Below are positions 9,087-18,517 of a stretch of 64,000 bases of DNA, in pieces; positions within the stretch are counted from its first letter, which is position 1; the number at the start of each line of letters is the position of its first letter. The notes below the pieces were generated by a model. The model was not told where the DNA came from. It was given only the letters and a program-made list of their open reading frames with translations, and ran no database searches. The translations under genes and the position numbers were made by a program. Source of the stretch: Histomonas meleagridis (Eukaryota > Parabasalia > Tritrichomonadida > Dientamoebidae); the NCBI GenBank assembly GCA_020186115.1, contig WSYJ01000060.1, positions 2,418,001 to 2,482,000 of the forward strand, written 5' to 3'.

Positions 9087-10115
9087 TTAAATAGACACAT
9101 TTTTGAAAAACGGGTGTTCCAGAGCCTCCTTTGCAGTTATTCTTTCTTGGTGGTCATATCTTATGCATTTATCTATCAAGTCTAATGCCTCCGGTGTTGC
9201 GAATTCTTTATTAGTTTCGTTGATAAATTCTGTCCATTGCTTCTTCGGCTTGTTCTTTACTTTGTCCGCAACTTGGCTTGGACATGGAATGCCGTACTTA
9301 CTAAGGTAGTCTTCGAAATCCTTGCTCCCGAGGCATTCCACAATGACAGTGATCATTTTCATGTCAGTATTCCCGCTAAAGAATGGAGTACTATGGAAAA
9401 TCATACCGGCCATTGTGACGCCGAAACTCCACATATCAAAGGAATAGTCATAGTATTGATAATCAACAAGGATTTCAATGGGTTTGTAATTTCGTGATGC
9501 AACATATATCCCATATCGCTTATGTGGATGATAGAAATCTGCAAGACCCCAGTCAATAAGCTTTAAGACTTTCGTTTCTTTGTCAAATAATATGTTAAGT
9601 GGCTTGACATCTCGATGCATGATGCCATGTGAATGTGAATAATCAAGAGCTTTAAGGAGTTGGTAAAGATAACACTTGATGTCCGGCATGGAAATTGTCT
9701 TGAAAAGTTTGGAATACTTTTCTTCATGAATGTATTCAAATACAAAACTATATGCTTGCGTATCTGGATTCTTAACAATTTCTATCAAATCAACAATGTT
9801 TTCACACCCACGTAGATTAAGTAAAATCTTTGCTTCGCGACTGTATTTCTGTGGACGAACTGGTTTCATGACTTTGATAGCAACAAGTTTGGTGTAGTCT
9901 TCATTTCTGTATGCCGTAAAGACATCACTATACTTGCCAGAGCCAACCCAATCTACAATTTCATATGAATCTAAAGATGTATCAGAAGCTGGAAGTTCCC
10001 AATTTTCGGTTTCAAAGTAATTCTTGCCATTGTCATCACATGCATTTTTATAGACTTTCGAAACTGTTTCTATTTTGTATTTTGGGTCTTTTCTTTGTAC
10101 TGCTCTTCCGCTCAT
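9087..10115 (-). CDS. CSNK2A: Casein kinase 2 catalytic (alpha) subunit
   Basis: 342 residues from ATG 10115, the normal length for CK2 alpha. It has the glycine loop GSGKYSDVF (residues 58-66), VAIK lysine 81, catalytic HRDVKPLN (Asp169) and the CK2-specific DWG instead of DFG (188-190). Also present are the diagnostic VDYQYYDYSFDMWS stretch and the C-terminal YDHQERITAKEALEHPFF. The kinase phosphorylates Ser/Thr in acidic contexts and is constitutively active, usually as an alpha2beta2 tetramer. The regulatory beta subunit is encoded at 35310-35906 in this window. Confidence 0.97.
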   Translation of the reverse strand: MSGRAVQRKDPKYKIETVSKVYKNACDDNGKNYFETENWELPASDTSLDSYEIVDWVGSGKYSDVFTAYRNEDYTKLVAIKVMKPVRPQKYSREAKILLNLRGCENIVDLIEIVKNPDTQAYSFVFEYIHEEKYSKLFKTISMPDIKCYLYQLLKALDYSHSHGIMHRDVKPLNILFDKETKVLKLIDWGLADFYHPHKRYGIYVASRNYKPIEILVDYQYYDYSFDMWSFGVTMAGMIFHSTPFFSGNTDMKMITVIVECLGSKDFEDYLSKYGIPCPSQVADKVKNKPKKQWTEFINETNKEFATPEALDLIDKCIRYDHQERITAKEALEHPFFKNVSI

Positions 10116-10530
10116 TCAGAACAAAAGGAAATTCAATGAATTACACAAGCTGTTGTGAATAAATTAACGTATTTCAATGTAAAGGTTTCAAATTCGAATT
10201 CGAAGGTTCAATCATGACCAAAAACAAAATTTGCAAAATCAATCATATGTTGTGCCTAATATCAGCATATAGAAAGATTACTAAAAATGGTTTAACTAAC
10301 AAAATATTTCATCATATGACAACCTGTATTAAATTAAAGTATTATGTTAACATATGATATACAATTAAAACACTATGATGCTATTGAGGAAGATCATCCA
10401 CATAATAAATAACTGGTTCAAGCTATTATATATTGATTAAATCCAAAGTTTAATTTTTTTTAATAATGTAATTAAATAAGAAAACTGCGTATAGAAGCTG
10501 AGTACATGGAATTACTGAGATTTTTGATTT
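10116..10530. other. Intergenic, nothing recognised
   Basis: AT-rich spacer between the CK2 alpha 5' end and the 3' end of the DUF1963 gene. On the minus strand TCATTG lies about 20 nt upstream of the CK2 alpha ATG and may be its initiator. Confidence 0.4.
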
Positions 10531-11265
10531 TTATTCACTATGAGTGAAGTAAAAAGCACCAAAATTATTTCCAACTGTCATATATAGTTGCCCTGTTCCA
10601 CAGTCACCCCATAAATCAGATGAAGCTTTTCCTTGTCCGAAGTTCATGAAAAGCACATATTCATCACTTGGTGGAGACTCATCATTAAAAACATGTTTAT
10701 GCCCGCCAAGGTATGTTTGATCCATCGTTAAGATTCCATAATTTGTTTCATAATTGGGTCCAAATTTCTCTTCAAGTTCTTCAAATATTTCACCACAAGA
10801 TGGAACTTGTATACCTTCAACCCAACTTCCAATTGTCACTGGTTCATTTAAGTAGATGCCATCAAACTGAACGTCATTTTCGTAAACAAGTTTATCCAAT
10901 TGATCTTCACTATATAAACGAATTGTAGCATCATTATCAAGACCATGAATTTCAGAATCTATCATGACAACCAGAAGAGAATTTTGTTTTTCCTTTGGGA
11001 AAAAGGATTTCATTTCTTCAGGAATTGTTGGTATGTAAAGTTGCATTAACATTGAATGATTTGGGTTTAATTCTTCCTCTGGTAAGTGAGGTCTTTTTCC
11101 TCCAATCTTTGAGATTTTTGGATTCACAGTATCTCTTTTGTTCAAATCTGTTGGATACCAACATTTTTTAAAGAGGTTATTTTTTTCACAGTATTGATCA
11201 AATTCTTCTTTGGTATGTTTTTTTTCATTACTTAAGAAAGGAAAATTAGTGTTAAACGCACTCAT
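10531..11265 (-). CDS. DUF1963 (YwqG-like) protein
   Basis: 244 residues from ATG 11265. An upstream in-frame ATG at 11301 would add 12 residues. I prefer 11265 because TCACATTT, an Inr-like element, sits with its A 6 nt before it and because 11301 would leave only 26 bp to the divergent WD40 gene. The fold is suggested by the C-terminal pattern DLWGDCGTGQLYMTV ... FGAFYF and the mid-protein HKHVFND segment, typical of DUF1963 proteins, which have no settled biochemical function. No signal peptide or membrane segment. Confidence 0.7.
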   Translation of the reverse strand: MSAFNTNFPFLSNEKKHTKEEFDQYCEKNNLFKKCWYPTDLNKRDTVNPKISKIGGKRPHLPEEELNPNHSMLMQLYIPTIPEEMKSFFPKEKQNSLLVVMIDSEIHGLDNDATIRLYSEDQLDKLVYENDVQFDGIYLNEPVTIGSWVEGIQVPSCGEIFEELEEKFGPNYETNYGILTMDQTYLGGHKHVFNDESPPSDEYVLFMNFGQGKASSDLWGDCGTGQLYMTVGNNFGAFYFTHSE

Positions 11266-11273
11266 AAATGTGA
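11266..11273 (-). promoter_or_regulatory. Initiator-like motif (TCACATTT)
   Basis: On the minus strand TCACATTT directly abuts the ATG at 11265, with A+1 six nt upstream. It matches the trichomonad Inr pattern and favours the shorter start of the DUF1963 gene. Confidence 0.45.
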
Positions 11274-11327
11274 AGTTGCACAACGATTTCAATGTACTCA
11301 TAGAATTTTTTGTGTGATTTTAAGTTA

Positions 11328-12284
11328 ATGGCATTACTTGAACCAACAAAATCACCAACTGCATGGAAAGCCACACATGAAAATTCTGATATTGGTCCAA
11401 CAAGATTTTCTGCTGATGGAAGTGCTATTGCTTTTGGTTGTTTTAATGGGAACATTTATGTTCGATCAACTAAAGATTCACATTTAATGTATCGAATTCA
11501 AGCTGTTCGTACAGAATCTCCAATAACATCAATAAAATGGCATTTAACTATCCCAGGAGCAATTATTTGCTCATCAGCATCAGGATTTATTTCTTGTTGG
11601 CACGTTGAAACTGGTCAACTTCTCTGGGAAATCCATGAAGAAAATAACTGTGTTAATTCAATTGATGAATCACCAGATGGGACGTCATTTGTTTCTTGTG
11701 GCAGTAATTGCAATATAAATTTATATGATTTATCCACAAAGCAACACAAATCGACTCTTTCACTCAAAAGGTATTCACAAGGCCGTGTTTCAGGTCATAC
11801 ATCCCGAGTATTCTCAAGTATTTTTTCTGATAATAACAATTATGTCATCAGCAGCGGTTGGGATGACAATGTTATTATATGGGATATAAGGACAAGCGAA
11901 GCTGTTAGGTCCTTTGTTGGGCCACATATTTGCGGGGAATCACTTGCATTAACAGGAAACACAATTTTAACTGGTTCGTGCCGCGCTGAAGACCAACTTC
12001 AGTTTTGGGACTTTCGGAGTGGAAAATGTATGAAATCGATTACGATATCAGAAGAAGGGCGAAGTTTACTTGTTTACGGATTAAGTTTAACTCCAAACAA
12101 AAGATATGTTGCTGTTTGTGGAGGCGATCTGAATTGTGTTTCGTTCTTTAACATGTGCGATTATTCCCTTCGTGCAAGAACTGAGTCATTCGACGCTTGC
12201 GTAAGCTCTGTACATTTTAGCAGAGATAAATATGGGTTTGGATTGACAAACTCAATTGGATATGTGGACAAAATGAGATTTTAA
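11328..12284 (+). CDS. WD40 repeat protein
   Basis: 318 residues from ATG 11328 (the frame also extends upstream to a TTG at 11310). Repeats ending in W/Y/F-D are visible: ISCWHVETGQ near residue 90, INLYDL near 130, VIIWDIRTSE near 184 and LQFWDFRSGK near 225. Together they make a single seven-bladed propeller of minimal length. The block GHTSRVFSSIFS ... SGWDDNVIIWD is the clearest WD40. Such propellers are protein-binding platforms; no partner domain is present. It shares a very short divergent promoter region with the DUF1963 gene. Confidence 0.88.
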   Translation: MALLEPTKSPTAWKATHENSDIGPTRFSADGSAIAFGCFNGNIYVRSTKDSHLMYRIQAVRTESPITSIKWHLTIPGAIICSSASGFISCWHVETGQLLWEIHEENNCVNSIDESPDGTSFVSCGSNCNINLYDLSTKQHKSTLSLKRYSQGRVSGHTSRVFSSIFSDNNNYVISSGWDDNVIIWDIRTSEAVRSFVGPHICGESLALTGNTILTGSCRAEDQLQFWDFRSGKCMKSITISEEGRSLLVYGLSLTPNKRYVAVCGGDLNCVSFFNMCDYSLRARTESFDACVSSVHFSRDKYGFGLTNSIGYVDKMRF

Positions 12285-12694
12285 ATAGGACTTCTTATTA
12301 AATGATTTTAAGGATTCAAAGATGTGTTTTTTTTTTTTTTTTTACTTAGTAAATGATTTGCAAAAAATTTAAAATTAAAATGAAGACTTAAAATTGAAAA
12401 TTTTTCTGAATAAATTATATTTGCCATTAAGCGAAATTGTTCTTTGGATTTGATTTGAAATTTTTTACTCTATCTATCTATAGTAAATAAGGATTTTAAA
12501 ATTCTTATGGCAATCCTTTAACTTAAGCCCACATTTTTGACATCATTGACATTGAATGAATTTTTATGCCATCCTTTCAATTTTTTGTTTATTTTTTTTG
12601 CTTTTTCAGAAGAATCACCGAAAAAAAAGCCGTTATGCCGATCAATAATGTCAGAAAAACTTGAAGGAAAGTATTTCCTGGGTAAATAAATAAG
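12285..12694. other. Intergenic, nothing recognised
   Basis: AT-rich spacer with an 18-base T-run near 12326. No gene or RNA seen. Confidence 0.4.
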
Positions 12695-13756
12695 ATGGAA
12701 GAACAAGCTGACAATGGAAATTGGTGGGATGGCAATGTGTCATTAGCACATAATGGTAATGCAGTTCAATATGATAATGGTGATCAACCAAATAGAAATA
12801 GAGCACATACAATACGTAATCAATCACATGGATCAGGAAATAACCCATCTCGGTCACGTGGAAATACAGCATTGCAACATGGAAATAATCGTCAACAAAA
12901 TCGATCACGTTCAACTACAGCTCGTAATCGATCTCATACAGTTCGTAATCCCTCACCTGCTGCTCTTATTCGAGTTGAAGCACCTACTCCATTAATTTGG
13001 ACTATTGGCTCAACACTTATTATGCTTCTCCTATTAATATGCGAAATTATCCAATGCGGAGGTTTCAACAACATTAAAAAGAACCCATTATTAGGCCCTG
13101 ATGATAGCACTATGATACAAATGGGAGCCAAATATGGACCACTAATTATGGATGGTGAAATATGGCGACTTATCACAGCCATTTTTGTACAAAACGGAAT
13201 AATATATTTTGTTGTCACAGTTGTTTTAGTCTTTTTCACACGAAAGATTGAACGCGACACGGGATTTTGGCGAGCGTTCGTATTATTTATCATTTCAGGA
13301 ACATATGGATATATTGCATCATGTTTATTTGTGTCTACATCAGTTTCATGTGGAGCCACAGGAGTAATGTTTGGTTATCTCGGGCTATTGCTCGGTGATT
13401 TAATTGCTTCGTGGCACACACTGAAAAAACCAGTTTTTAGACTTGTTGCAATGATTATTACTATTTTGATTTTATTACTTATTGGATTAACTCCTTATGT
13501 AGATAACTTTGTACATATCGGAGGACTTATAATGGGATTCTTGTTCGCGTTAATGATGTTGCCAAACTTAAATTTCGGTAAATGCGAAAGATGCTGCCAT
13601 GGAATCGTTGCGTTTTTGGCATTCCCTGTGATGGCAACTTTGTACATGATTTCATTGGTGGTGTTCTTCAGAGAAGTGGTAAATGATAATTGGTGTAAGT
13701 GGTGCCACTACTTAAATTGCGTAAATATCTCTGGTTGGTGCCCACCAGTGGAGTGA
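12695..13756 (+). CDS. Rhomboid-family membrane protein, catalytic Ser replaced by Thr
   Basis: 353 residues. The first 95 are a polar Asn/Arg/Ser/His-rich cytoplasmic tail. Then come about six membrane segments, with WRLITAIF (157-164) and GYIASCLF (205-212) matching the rhomboid core. The catalytic GxSG position reads GATG (220-223), so Ser is Thr222. The partner His is kept in NFVHIGG (His274). The other conserved HxxxxHxxxN residues of the oxyanion region are absent (QNGIIYFVVT). A Cys-rich segment follows near the C-terminus. It is therefore probably a pseudoprotease such as an iRhom-like binding protein; residual Thr-based activity cannot be excluded. Confidence 0.88.
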   Translation: MEEQADNGNWWDGNVSLAHNGNAVQYDNGDQPNRNRAHTIRNQSHGSGNNPSRSRGNTALQHGNNRQQNRSRSTTARNRSHTVRNPSPAALIRVEAPTPLIWTIGSTLIMLLLLICEIIQCGGFNNIKKNPLLGPDDSTMIQMGAKYGPLIMDGEIWRLITAIFVQNGIIYFVVTVVLVFFTRKIERDTGFWRAFVLFIISGTYGYIASCLFVSTSVSCGATGVMFGYLGLLLGDLIASWHTLKKPVFRLVAMIITILILLLIGLTPYVDNFVHIGGLIMGFLFALMMLPNLNFGKCERCCHGIVAFLAFPVMATLYMISLVVFFREVVNDNWCKWCHYLNCVNISGWCPPVE

Positions 13757-14412
13757 TGAAGCGATGCAACCTGTCGTAAAAAAAATCTGTTCTGTTTTTT
13801 TGTCTGTGTTTTGGAAGAACGATAGAAAATTGAATTCAAAAAAGAAGGAATTCTTAACGTATCGGCGTCTGACATAAAATGAATGAAAACCGTTTGGAAG
13901 TGTGATAGAACTTTTTGAACAATTAATAGAGGTTATCGTATTATCTTCGAATGCAGATTGAATATCCTGTGTGATGACAAATATAATTTGGTGTTTAAAT
14001 TCAATTTCAAAAATGCAAAAATCTTGTACTTCATTAATGATTCATAAAAGTTCCGTATATTTAACTTTAAACAAAATAGAATGTATATTTTATTCATTGT
14101 AAATTTTTCTCTTCCTTAAGTTTTCAGCAATTCTTGATCAAATTACAACTTTATTTCAACCTTCTTAAATTTGAAAATCAAAAGAAATCGTTAAATCATT
14201 TGAACCATTAAGAAATGGGAACAATGATATATTTGTATGTTTGATTTTCTTCTATAAAAATTAGTTGTATCTTTATCTGATAATTGGATATAAAAATATA
14301 CACACTAACCAAAAAAGAAATTTAATTTTTTCGTAAATAAAGATTATTAATGATGATTTGATTTTTCCTTTCGGTGGCATGTGTTTCAATATTGGTATAT
14401 TTTTCACATAAC
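13757..14412. other. Intergenic, nothing recognised
   Basis: About 650 bp of AT-rich sequence after the rhomboid gene. Only short shadow frames. The 3' end carries the initiator of the next gene. Confidence 0.4.
14404..14410 (+). promoter_or_regulatory. Initiator-like motif (TCACATA)
   Basis: TCACATA with its A 7 nt before the ATG at 14413. It fits the trichomonad Inr consensus and supports the internal ATG over the upstream GTG. Confidence 0.5.
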
Positions 14413-15333
14413 ATGTCATACAAAAATTTAGAAAGAATGAGAAGAAATGAATTTCCTTTTCCAAAAATTAAGAATTATTTCTTAAAAGAGAACTTTACTC
14501 ATGGTCCTTTAATCTTTGATCTCGTTCTTGATCTTAATGGTAGTCTCAATTTTGGAAATACAAATTTTAATTACAGAATTAATAATCAAGGCATTTCTTC
14601 TTCTCTTCACTACAAAATCTTATCCAACTTGGATTTGAAAATATGTAGAGATGGGAAAATTTCAGCTTTTTATAAAAATAATGATGTAGGCATAAAAGTA
14701 TATGTAGAAAATGACTACATCTCACTTGGAAAATCATTCGCAGAAAATGGAACTGATATTGATATTTACTTAAATGTTTCAGAAAAAATTACTATTAGAG
14801 GATTTTTCGATAGACCATCATATGCAACAGGGTTTGGAGTTTCATTCAACAAAGGGAAGTTTACCTCAGCAATTTATGCACTTAAGCCAATGCTTAATAG
14901 TGCATGTGGATTTTATTGGAAAGTTCCTGATCAAAGTCTTCGTCTCCTATTTTCACATAAAACACAATCACACAGCCTTATTGCCAAGTTGTCTCTTCTT
15001 GGCGACACAAAATTATTCACTGGCTGTGATATAATCCGTTGGAAACAATTTGAATTCAAAGGAACAGGAATAATACTTACTGACTCGCCTTCACTATGGA
15101 CTCTTTCTGCAATGTATAAGGGTCAGTTTCTGAAGGGCTTGTATAATCCAGATGTTTGTTTTTATTTTAGAAATCCATTCAAAGTTGTATCATTTACTTT
15201 TAATATGGAATTGCCTAAATTAGGTAGAATGAAAACGGAACTTTGTATAAAGCATAAGGAATATGTTTCAAAGGCTGATTTTGGAGTTGGATTCTTTATT
15301 GATTTAGATCCAATAACAATTTATTCAACATAA
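14413..15333 (+). CDS. Porin-3 (VDAC/Tom40)-like beta-barrel, probably hydrogenosomal
   Basis: 306 residues from ATG 14413, with an Inr-like TCACATA just upstream. After a short polar N-terminus (KIKNYFLKENFTHGP) the protein is a run of alternating polar/hydrophobic strands of 9-12 residues to the end, without transmembrane helices. Length, the N-terminal segment and the final strand pattern fit the 19-stranded VDAC/Tom40 superfamily. In trichomonads such proteins sit in the hydrogenosomal outer membrane for protein import or metabolite passage. I cannot separate Tom40 from VDAC by eye, and sequence identity is expected to be low. Confidence 0.6.
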   Translation: MSYKNLERMRRNEFPFPKIKNYFLKENFTHGPLIFDLVLDLNGSLNFGNTNFNYRINNQGISSSLHYKILSNLDLKICRDGKISAFYKNNDVGIKVYVENDYISLGKSFAENGTDIDIYLNVSEKITIRGFFDRPSYATGFGVSFNKGKFTSAIYALKPMLNSACGFYWKVPDQSLRLLFSHKTQSHSLIAKLSLLGDTKLFTGCDIIRWKQFEFKGTGIILTDSPSLWTLSAMYKGQFLKGLYNPDVCFYFRNPFKVVSFTFNMELPKLGRMKTELCIKHKEYVSKADFGVGFFIDLDPITIYST

Positions 15334-15518
15334 TACTAATATAAAACTATATAATCTCCAATATAATCTTTAAATAAAATATAACCTTTAAATAAAAGTT
15401 CTTTTCAAGAATAAATTCCGATTTTTAACAAAGGGTCAGTTGATATGTAAACCATACAATACAAATTTTACTCGACCATGAATTAACCGAACAAACCCAG
15501 TCAATATCAGACGAGTTC

Positions 15519-17309
15519 ATGGCTTTAATTTTTAACACTATCCATCCAATTCCTACAACAGCTCAAGGACTCATTGATATCGTCCTTAGTGCTACAAACA
15601 GAAAAACAGCAACTGTTGTTCACCCTGGATATCAAATCTCAAGAATTAGAAATTTTTACATGACAAAAATCGAATTTGCACAAAATGAATTTCACAAGAG
15701 ACTTTCTCAAATTATTGATGATTTTCCACGTCTTGATGCAATTCATCCATTTTGGGCTTCATTAATTAATGTTATTTATGATCAAGATCATTATAAACTT
15801 GCCCTTGGTCAAGTATCTGGAGCTAGGAATCTTGTTGATAAAATTGGACGTGATTATGTCAAGTACATGAAATATGGTGATTCATTATATCGTTGCAAAT
15901 CACTTAAAAAATCAGCTCTTGGTAGAATGTGTACAGCATGCAGAAGGTTAACACCATCTCTTCAATATTTGGAAGAAGTCAGAATGCATCTTCAAAGATT
16001 ACCAGCCATTGATCCATCATCACCTACAATTATTCTCTCTGGTGCTCCATCTACTGGTAAATCATCATTTATGAATCTTATTACACGTGCCAATGTTGAA
16101 GTTGCAGCATTTCCATTTACCACCAAATCACTTTACTTAGGTCATACAGATTGGGCCTATCTTAAGTGGCAAGTTATTGATACTCCAGGTTTACTTGATC
16201 GTCCTCTAGAAGATAGAAATACAATTGAAATGACAGCAGTTATGGCCATGGTTCATCTCCGTGCAGCCATTGTCTACATGCTTGATATTTCCGGTAGCTG
16301 TGGCTACACAATCGAACAGCAAGTCAGTCTGTTTCACTCTTTGAACGAAATATTCAGTAACCGCCCCGTAACGGTCGTCCTCACAAAATGCGATTTGATT
16401 TCACCAGACTCATTAAGTCCAAATGAGAAAGCACTTATCGATTCTATGTTAGCACCCAATGTTGAATTCCGTCAAATGAGTGCTATCACTGGTGATGGAG
16501 TTGCCGAAGTTAAAGAAAGTGTATGTCAGCGACTTTTAGACATGCGTGTTGAAACCAAACGCACATCTGATAAAATAGACAAAGTTCGCTCACAGCTTAC
16601 AATAGCACAACCAGAGGCGCCACTTGAGCCAAATATTCCTCCGACAGTATTTGCTCCGCAAGGACTTAACCGTCCATTAGCGCGTGAATTAGAAGAGCAA
16701 CAAGGCGGCGCCGGATGTTATGTCCCTAATACAAACGAAGAGAAAATCCTTGCGAACGATGAATGGAAGACAGACATTATACCGGAAATTATCGAAGGGC
16801 GTAACGTTGCTGATTTTATCGATCCGAACATTAATGAGAAATTACAAAAGTTACTTGAAGAAGAAACAGTTCGTTATGCCGAATACCAAAAAGAGAAAGA
16901 AGACTTCGAAGCAAACAAATGGCACGTCGCCCCTGACCAAGAAGAAATGGTTAAACTCATCCGTGAAAGAAGAGCAATCATTAGAACAAGAGCTCAAACA
17001 CGCGCAGGAGTTAAAAGTATAATGCCCACGAAGCACAAGAAGAGGACGCAAGCCGAAGTTGTCGAACACGTCAATAAGTTGTTGACTGAAAGAGGCGTAG
17101 ACGATGAAACACGAGCAAAGGCAGTGGAGAAAGTGCTGAGTCAGAAGCCGAAGAGAGTACAGAGAGTGATGGAGAAGGAAAGCAGAAACAAAGGAGTGCA
17201 GAAGAGAGGGCCTGGCGAAAGGTTCGACTATTATGTGAAGAAGAACGATGTGTTGGAGCCGAAGTTCTTGTTCTCTGGTAAGAGCGGCTTCAAGAGAGAC
17301 TTCAAATAA
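15519..17309 (+). CDS. NOG1: Nucleolar GTP-binding protein NOG1
   Basis: 596 residues. The NOG1 N-terminal helical domain (residues 1-165) includes QVSGARNLVDKIGRDYVK. The GTPase core has G1 GAPSTGKSS (175-183), G3 DTPGL (221-225) and G4 TKCD (289-292). A NOGCT-type basic tail follows, ending GERFDYYVKKNDVLEPKFLFSGKSG. NOG1 is an Obg-family GTPase that binds pre-60S particles and is needed for maturation of the large ribosomal subunit in the nucleolus and nucleus. The length matches other eukaryotes. Confidence 0.95.
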   Translation: MALIFNTIHPIPTTAQGLIDIVLSATNRKTATVVHPGYQISRIRNFYMTKIEFAQNEFHKRLSQIIDDFPRLDAIHPFWASLINVIYDQDHYKLALGQVSGARNLVDKIGRDYVKYMKYGDSLYRCKSLKKSALGRMCTACRRLTPSLQYLEEVRMHLQRLPAIDPSSPTIILSGAPSTGKSSFMNLITRANVEVAAFPFTTKSLYLGHTDWAYLKWQVIDTPGLLDRPLEDRNTIEMTAVMAMVHLRAAIVYMLDISGSCGYTIEQQVSLFHSLNEIFSNRPVTVVLTKCDLISPDSLSPNEKALIDSMLAPNVEFRQMSAITGDGVAEVKESVCQRLLDMRVETKRTSDKIDKVRSQLTIAQPEAPLEPNIPPTVFAPQGLNRPLARELEEQQGGAGCYVPNTNEEKILANDEWKTDIIPEIIEGRNVADFIDPNINEKLQKLLEEETVRYAEYQKEKEDFEANKWHVAPDQEEMVKLIRERRAIIRTRAQTRAGVKSIMPTKHKKRTQAEVVEHVNKLLTERGVDDETRAKAVEKVLSQKPKRVQRVMEKESRNKGVQKRGPGERFDYYVKKNDVLEPKFLFSGKSGFKRDFK

Positions 17310-17719
17310 ATGATTCTATAAAGAATAAATGGTAAAATATAAATAAACATTTTACAGATTTTAAAATTTTGAAATGTTTTACAATTTGATTTTTAATTTC
17401 CATTATAACATTTAAAGCTGAAAAATTTGATAATTTGGTGGTATTGTACTTATCATTGGGCTGTTTTAGACTGATTGAGGTGGATAAAGTGATAATCATT
17501 TGTTATGATTTGAATGATTATTTATCCAGACAAACTACTCAATTATTTCACAATGTGGATGAAAATCTGTTTAATTTCCACTTTTTAAATGATTTACTCG
17601 GAAATTGAATACCAGCTAATCATTTGACCGTTAATAATTTCTATCGTAATTTTTGATTTTGGTCAGATGGAAATTTGCTGCGTGATGGAACCCAACCATG
17701 AAATCATATCATTTTTAAA
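17310..17719. other. Intergenic, nothing recognised
   Basis: AT-rich spacer between NOG1 and ARF. It includes GACCGTTAA about 90 nt before the ARF start, a Myb-type half site on the minus strand. No gene seen. Confidence 0.4.
17709..17715 (+). promoter_or_regulatory. Initiator-like motif (TCATTTT)
   Basis: TCATTTT with its A 9 nt before the ARF ATG at 17720, at the trichomonad Inr position. Confidence 0.5.
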
Positions 17720-18265
17720 ATGGGTTTCATATTTAGCGATATATATAATAAATGGTTCAAGAACAAAGAAACAAGAATTCTTATGTTAGGACTTGATGCA
17801 GCAGGAAAAACAACAGTTTTATATAAACTTAAACTTGGTGAACATGTAACTACAATTCCAACAATTGGTTTTAATGTCGAAACTATTGAATATAAAGGGC
17901 TTAATATGACTGTTTGGGATGTTGGAGGTCAAGATAGAATTCGTCCACTTTGGCGCCATTATTTACACAATACACAAGGACTTATTTTTGTTGTTGATTC
18001 TAATGATATTGAAAGAATTGATAAAGCACGTGATGTTTTGCATAGACTTCTTGAAGAAGATGAATTACGTGATTCTATTTTACTTGTATATGCTAATAAG
18101 CAAGATCTGCCAAACGCAATTAAACCAAGTGAATTAGGTAATAGATTAAAACTTAATACGATTACAAATCGTCCATGGCAAGTGCAAGGAACATGTGCTA
18201 CAACAGGCGATGGATTATATGAAGGATTGGATTGGCTCGGCGACCAAATCAACAAGAAATGGTAA
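17720..18265 (+). CDS. ARF: ARF-family small GTPase
   Basis: 181 residues, exactly ARF1-sized. Gly2 for N-myristoylation lies in an amphipathic N-terminal helix. The P-loop is GLDAAGKT (24-31), switch [18 protein letters not shown] has Gln71, and the base-binding motifs are NKQD and CATTGDG. ARF recruits coat proteins and lipid enzymes to Golgi and endosomal membranes when loaded with GTP. The Sec7-PH protein at 53805 in this window is a plausible exchange factor. Retention of PTIGFNVE in switch I argues for a true ARF over an ARL. Confidence 0.96.
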   Translation: MGFIFSDIYNKWFKNKETRILMLGLDAAGKTTVLYKLKLGEHVTTIPTIGFNVETIEYKGLNMTVWDVGGQDRIRPLWRHYLHNTQGLIFVVDSNDIERIDKARDVLHRLLEEDELRDSILLVYANKQDLPNAIKPSELGNRLKLNTITNRPWQVQGTCATTGDGLYEGLDWLGDQINKKW

Positions 18266-18517
18266 TTTAAAATTAAAATAAAAAAATAATTTATTTACTA
18301 ATATTATTATAAAGCTATAACAAGTTAACATAATGTTAATGAATGATTATATCTTGTAATATAACAAACTTGTTAAAAATGCATTTGTTGCATCAAAATA
18401 AATCAGAAAATAATACATTCAACCAAAAATAAATCATGAAAAAAATATAGTTATAAATTTGAAAAAGCATTTAGATAGTTAAATATTTATATATAGTTCT
18501 AATTATTATATCACATA

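Noticed and set aside
12934-13359. Minus-strand ORF inside the rhomboid gene
   Set aside because: Exact antisense shadow of a well supported coding frame.
14374-14412. GTG-started N-terminal extension of the beta-barrel gene
   Set aside because: Contains the initiator-like TCACATA; the ATG at 14413 directly follows it.
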